Positions 61,588 to 64,000 of a stretch of DNA of 64,000 bases are shown in pieces (within the stretch, counting starts at the first letter, position 1; each line of letters starts with the position of its first letter). The notes beneath the pieces were generated by a model. That model worked only from the letters and a program-made list of their open reading frames with translations. It ran no database searches and was not told where the DNA came from. Source of the DNA: Scatomonas sp963930955 (GTDB taxonomy: Bacteria; Bacillota; Clostridia; Lachnospirales; Lachnospiraceae). Position numbers and translations under genes: made by a program. The stretch lies in contig OZ006967.1 in the NCBI GenBank assembly GCA_963930955.1, positions 1,550,001 through 1,614,000 on the forward strand, read 5' to 3'.

Positions 61588-62298
61588 ATGGCTATGTTGG
61601 AAATTAAAGATATTGAAGTATACTACGGCGTGATCCAGGCCCTGAAAGGAATCTCCTTTGAGGTAAATCAGGGAGAAGTCATTGCCCTGATCGGAGCCAA
61701 CGGCGCAGGCAAGACCACCACTTTGCAGACGATTACCGGTCTGCTGCAGGCCAAGAAAGGTTCCATTACCTTTGAGGGAAAGGATATCACCAAAACCCCG
61801 GCCCACAACATTGTGAAGCTGGGCATTGCCCATGTACCGGAAGGGCGCCGGGTATTTTCCAATCTGACGGTTTACCAGAACCTGCGGATGGGAGCCTATA
61901 CCCGCACGGATAAAAATGAGATTGAAGAAAGTCTGAAACAGGTGTATGAAAGATTCCCCAGACTTCAGGAGAGACGGAATCAGATGGCCGGAACCCTTTC
62001 CGGCGGAGAGCAGCAGATGCTGGCCATGGGCCGGGCCCTTATGTCCAAGCCTAAGCTCATCGTTATGGACGAGCCTTCCATGGGCCTTTCTCCGATTTTT
62101 GTGAATGAGATCTTTGACATTATTCAGAAGGTAAGCGCCGGCGGCACCACGGTGCTTCTGGTGGAGCAGAACGCAAAAAAAGCCCTTTCTATTGCGGACC
62201 GGGCTTACGTGCTGGAAACAGGAAAAATAGTGCTTTCAGGAAACGCCCAGGATCTTTTGAACGATGATTCTGTGAAGAAGGCGTATCTGGGCGAATAG
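61588..62298 (+). CDS. livF: Branched-chain amino acid ABC transporter ATPase LivF
   Basis: A 236-residue ABC ATPase with Walker A GANGAGKT, signature LSGGEQQMLAMGRAL and Walker B IVMDEPSMGLSP. It pairs with LivG to power the LivHM channel. AGGAGG stands in the 13-bp gap after livG. It is the last gene of the import operon, although two further genes follow on the same strand with short gaps. Confidence 0.95.
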   Translation: MAMLEIKDIEVYYGVIQALKGISFEVNQGEVIALIGANGAGKTTTLQTITGLLQAKKGSITFEGKDITKTPAHNIVKLGIAHVPEGRRVFSNLTVYQNLRMGAYTRTDKNEIEESLKQVYERFPRLQERRNQMAGTLSGGEQQMLAMGRALMSKPKLIVMDEPSMGLSPIFVNEIFDIIQKVSAGGTTVLLVEQNAKKALSIADRAYVLETGKIVLSGNAQDLLNDDSVKKAYLGE

Positions 62299-62311
62299 AA
62301 GGAGGTGCGGC

Positions 62312-62938
62312 ATGGGAAATATTATTATTACCATTGCGAGACAATACGGCAGCGGCGGCAAGACCATCGGCGGCATGGTGGCGGACCGGCTGGGAATTTC
62401 CTGCTACAACCGGGAAATCCTGCGGATGGCTTCTGATGAGAGCGGGATCAATGAGCAGCTTTTTGCCCAGGCGGATGAGAAGATCAAAAAGAGCGCTCTG
62501 TTTCGCATTTCCAGAAGCATTTATCAGGGGGAACTGCTGCCTCCGGACTCGGATGACTTTGTGTCTACCCGGAACCTGTTTAATTATCAGGCAAAGATTA
62601 TTAAAAAGCTGGCAGAAACAGAATCCTGCGTGATCGTAGGACGGTGCGCGGACTATATTCTGCGGAACTACCCCAATGTTATGAGTGTTTTCATCCATGC
62701 GCCCCATGATTTCTGTATGGAGCAGGCCATGCTGCGGAACAGCATGACAGAGAAGGAGATGGAAAAGTTTATCGCCAAGACGGATAAGTACCGGGGCGAA
62801 TACTATCATTATTACACAGGACGGGAGTGGAGCAGCGCTCTGAACTACGATCTGTGCCTGGACAGCAGCAAACTGGGCTTTGAGAAATGTGTGGAGGAGA
62901 TCCTTTCTTACCGGAGGATCCGTTTTGGAGAGGACTAA
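62312..62938 (+). CDS. Cytidylate kinase-like family protein
   Basis: A 208-residue P-loop kinase-like protein. The start IITIARQYGSGGKTIGGMVADRLG has the variant P-loop GSGGKTIG of the cytidylate-kinase-like (AAK_like) family, and IVGRCADYIL matches the conserved central helix. These proteins are common in Firmicutes near transport genes; the phosphate acceptor is not known, and it is not the main CMP kinase, which differs in its N terminus. It is 13 bp after livF with GGAGG. Confidence 0.82.
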   Translation: MGNIIITIARQYGSGGKTIGGMVADRLGISCYNREILRMASDESGINEQLFAQADEKIKKSALFRISRSIYQGELLPPDSDDFVSTRNLFNYQAKIIKKLAETESCVIVGRCADYILRNYPNVMSVFIHAPHDFCMEQAMLRNSMTEKEMEKFIAKTDKYRGEYYHYYTGREWSSALNYDLCLDSSKLGFEKCVEEILSYRRIRFGED

Positions 62939-62944
62939 CATTCT

Positions 62945-64000
62945 ATGAGCAAAAAAGCAACCATTTACAGCATAGGAATCATTGGATTGATCCTGGCCAC
63001 CATTCCGCTGCTGGGAGGGGATAATGTGCCCTTTCTGAAGTGGTGGCTGATGGCGCTGATTCTGGGACTGGGCTTTTATCCCCTGGGAACTGTTCTTTTT
63101 TCTTCCCTTAGGGACCAGGGCTATATTTTTTCCAAGGTGCTGGGGATCGGCCTGGCAGGATTTCTCACCTGGGTGCTGGTGGTATGCGGCGCGGCAAAAT
63201 TTACCAGCGGAGCAGCCATAGGAGTGACCGGAGTTTCCATGGCGCTATGCTGGATCTTTTACTTAAAAAAGGCGGAAAAGAAGGGGCCGGATCTGGATCT
63301 GGTCCTGGGGGAAGAACTGATTTTTCTGGCCTTTTTTTTGTTATGGACTTATTTCGCCGGATTCCGCCCGGAGGCCAAGGGAACGGAGAAGTTCATGGAT
63401 TACGGCTTTATGGCCGCCATGATGCGCAGCGATACCCTTCCCGCCAGGGATCTCTGGTACAGCGCCGGAAATATAAATTACTATTATGGAGGACAGTATT
63501 ATGCAGTCTTCCTGACCAAACTGTCTTTTACCCGGATTCAGGAAACCTACAATCTGATGCGGACCCTGGTAGCGGCATTTGCTTTCGTGCTGCCTTTTAA
63601 TCTGGCGTTCCATATGCTAAAAGGCATCCGGCGGAAATCCGGATCCGTACCGGGCTGGATCGCTTCTCTTGGAGGACTGCTGGCCGGAGCGGCGGTTTCT
63701 CTGGCAGGAAATATGCATTATGTTCTTTATGGACTGTTTGGAAAGGTCTTCAAACTTTCCGGCTATGAAGACTACTGGTTCCCGGCGTCTACCCGTTATA
63801 TCGGCCATAATCCGGAAACCAGCGACCAGTGTATCCATGAGTTCCCATCCTATTCTTTCGTGCTGGGGGATCTGCATGCCCATGTGGTAAATGTCATGTT
63901 TGTGCTTCTGGTTACAGGCATTCTCTATGCCTGGATGAAAAAGAGCCGGGAGCAGGAGCAGCAGCCGATTTTTTCGGTGAAAAAAACCCTTCTGGAGCCT
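62945..64000 (+). CDS. DUF2298 (YYY-type) multi-pass membrane protein, 5' part
   Basis: An open frame from ATG 62945 runs off the right edge; 352 residues are seen. It has at least eight membrane helices. The segments KFMDYGFM, LWYSAGNINYYYGGQY and HEFPSYSFVLGDLHAHV are the tyrosine-rich and His/Asp signature of DUF2298/Chlor_Arch_YYY proteins, which look like glycosyltransferase-related membrane proteins of the GT-C type. Its role is unknown; a part in exopolysaccharide or lipid-linked sugar transfer is inference. It starts 6 bp after the kinase-like gene with no strong ribosome site (GAGAGGACTAAC). Confidence 0.8.
   Translation, partial: MSKKATIYSIGIIGLILATIPLLGGDNVPFLKWWLMALILGLGFYPLGTVLFSSLRDQGYIFSKVLGIGLAGFLTWVLVVCGAAKFTSGAAIGVTGVSMALCWIFYLKKAEKKGPDLDLVLGEELIFLAFFLLWTYFAGFRPEAKGTEKFMDYGFMAAMMRSDTLPARDLWYSAGNINYYYGGQYYAVFLTKLSFTRIQETYNLMRTLVAAFAFVLPFNLAFHMLKGIRRKSGSVPGWIASLGGLLAGAAVSLAGNMHYVLYGLFGKVFKLSGYEDYWFPASTRYIGHNPETSDQCIHEFPSYSFVLGDLHAHVVNVMFVLLVTGILYAWMKKSREQEQQPIFSVKKTLLEP

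Overview
The window looks like a chromosomal segment of a spore-forming, Gram-positive anaerobe of the class Clostridia, most likely family Lachnospiraceae. The evidence is the gene content: a spoIIM-xerD pair, spoVB and pdaA (sporulation), the iscR-iscS-iscU-mnmA order, a ppdK-type pyruvate phosphate dikinase, 2-hydroxyacyl-CoA dehydratases with their activases, DUF3793 beside flavodoxin, and serC-serA-DUF1015. Sigma-A-like promoters (TTGACA/TATAAT with 16-18 bp spacers) and strong AGGAGG ribosome sites fit this. I see no rRNA, phage, insertion sequence or CRISPR array. This is mostly core genome with some lineage-specific pieces.

Layout. 0-7.4 kb: end of a DUF3793 gene, a flavodoxin, then a run of an HxxxDG acyltransferase, a zinc-ribbon membrane protein, a pectinacetylesterase-like hydrolase, a 2-hydroxyacyl-CoA dehydratase component, a second component fused to its ATPase activase, and a small membrane protein. 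7.4-12 kb: spoIIM, xerD, and on the minus strand DAHP synthase and spoVB. 12-16 kb: the iron-sulfur cluster and tRNA thiolation operon, ending in a PHP-type histidinol phosphatase. 16-23 kb: central glycolysis (gap, pgk, tpiA), a Nudix gene and ppdK, with codon choice typical of highly expressed genes. The pgk-tpiA gap is filled by a five-copy structured repeat. 23-26 kb: a GlpA/GlpB/DUF1667-like redox operon. 26-30 kb: tRNA-Gly(CCC), a URO-D family protein divergent from a LysR regulator around a 27-bp perfect palindrome, pdaA and tRNA-Leu(CAG).

30-38.6 kb: a giant 1411-residue double activase/dehydratase protein, tgt, a C39 peptidase, a dicarboxylate symporter fused to a kinase-like domain, and yajC. 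38.8-47 kb: leuB-ilvD-ilvB (branched-chain amino acids) and serC-serA-DUF1015 (serine). 47-54 kb: a PucR regulator, an LTA-synthase-like sulfatase, an ABC-F ATPase and a sugar nucleotidyltransferase. 53.7-57.3 kb: a BspA-type leucine-rich-repeat protein, a VWA-domain protein and a MoxR-type AAA ATPase in one operon. 57.4-62.3 kb: a complete LivKHMGF branched-chain amino acid importer, then a cytidylate-kinase-like gene and a DUF2298 membrane protein that runs off the window.

Themes. Triose phosphates made by gap/pgk/tpiA feed serine synthesis (serA uses 3-phosphoglycerate), and pyruvate from ppdK feeds leuB/ilvD/ilvB products, while Liv imports the same branched-chain amino acids. Iron-sulfur assembly (isc) supports the iron-sulfur-dependent IlvD and the dehydratase/activase proteins. 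The items most worth a second look are the covarying repeat array between pgk and tpiA, a sigma-E-like spoIIM promoter nested inside the upstream terminator, the 59-bp palindrome in the URO-D/LysR promoter region, the LRR-VWA-MoxR trio, and the transporter fused to an RsbW-like domain.
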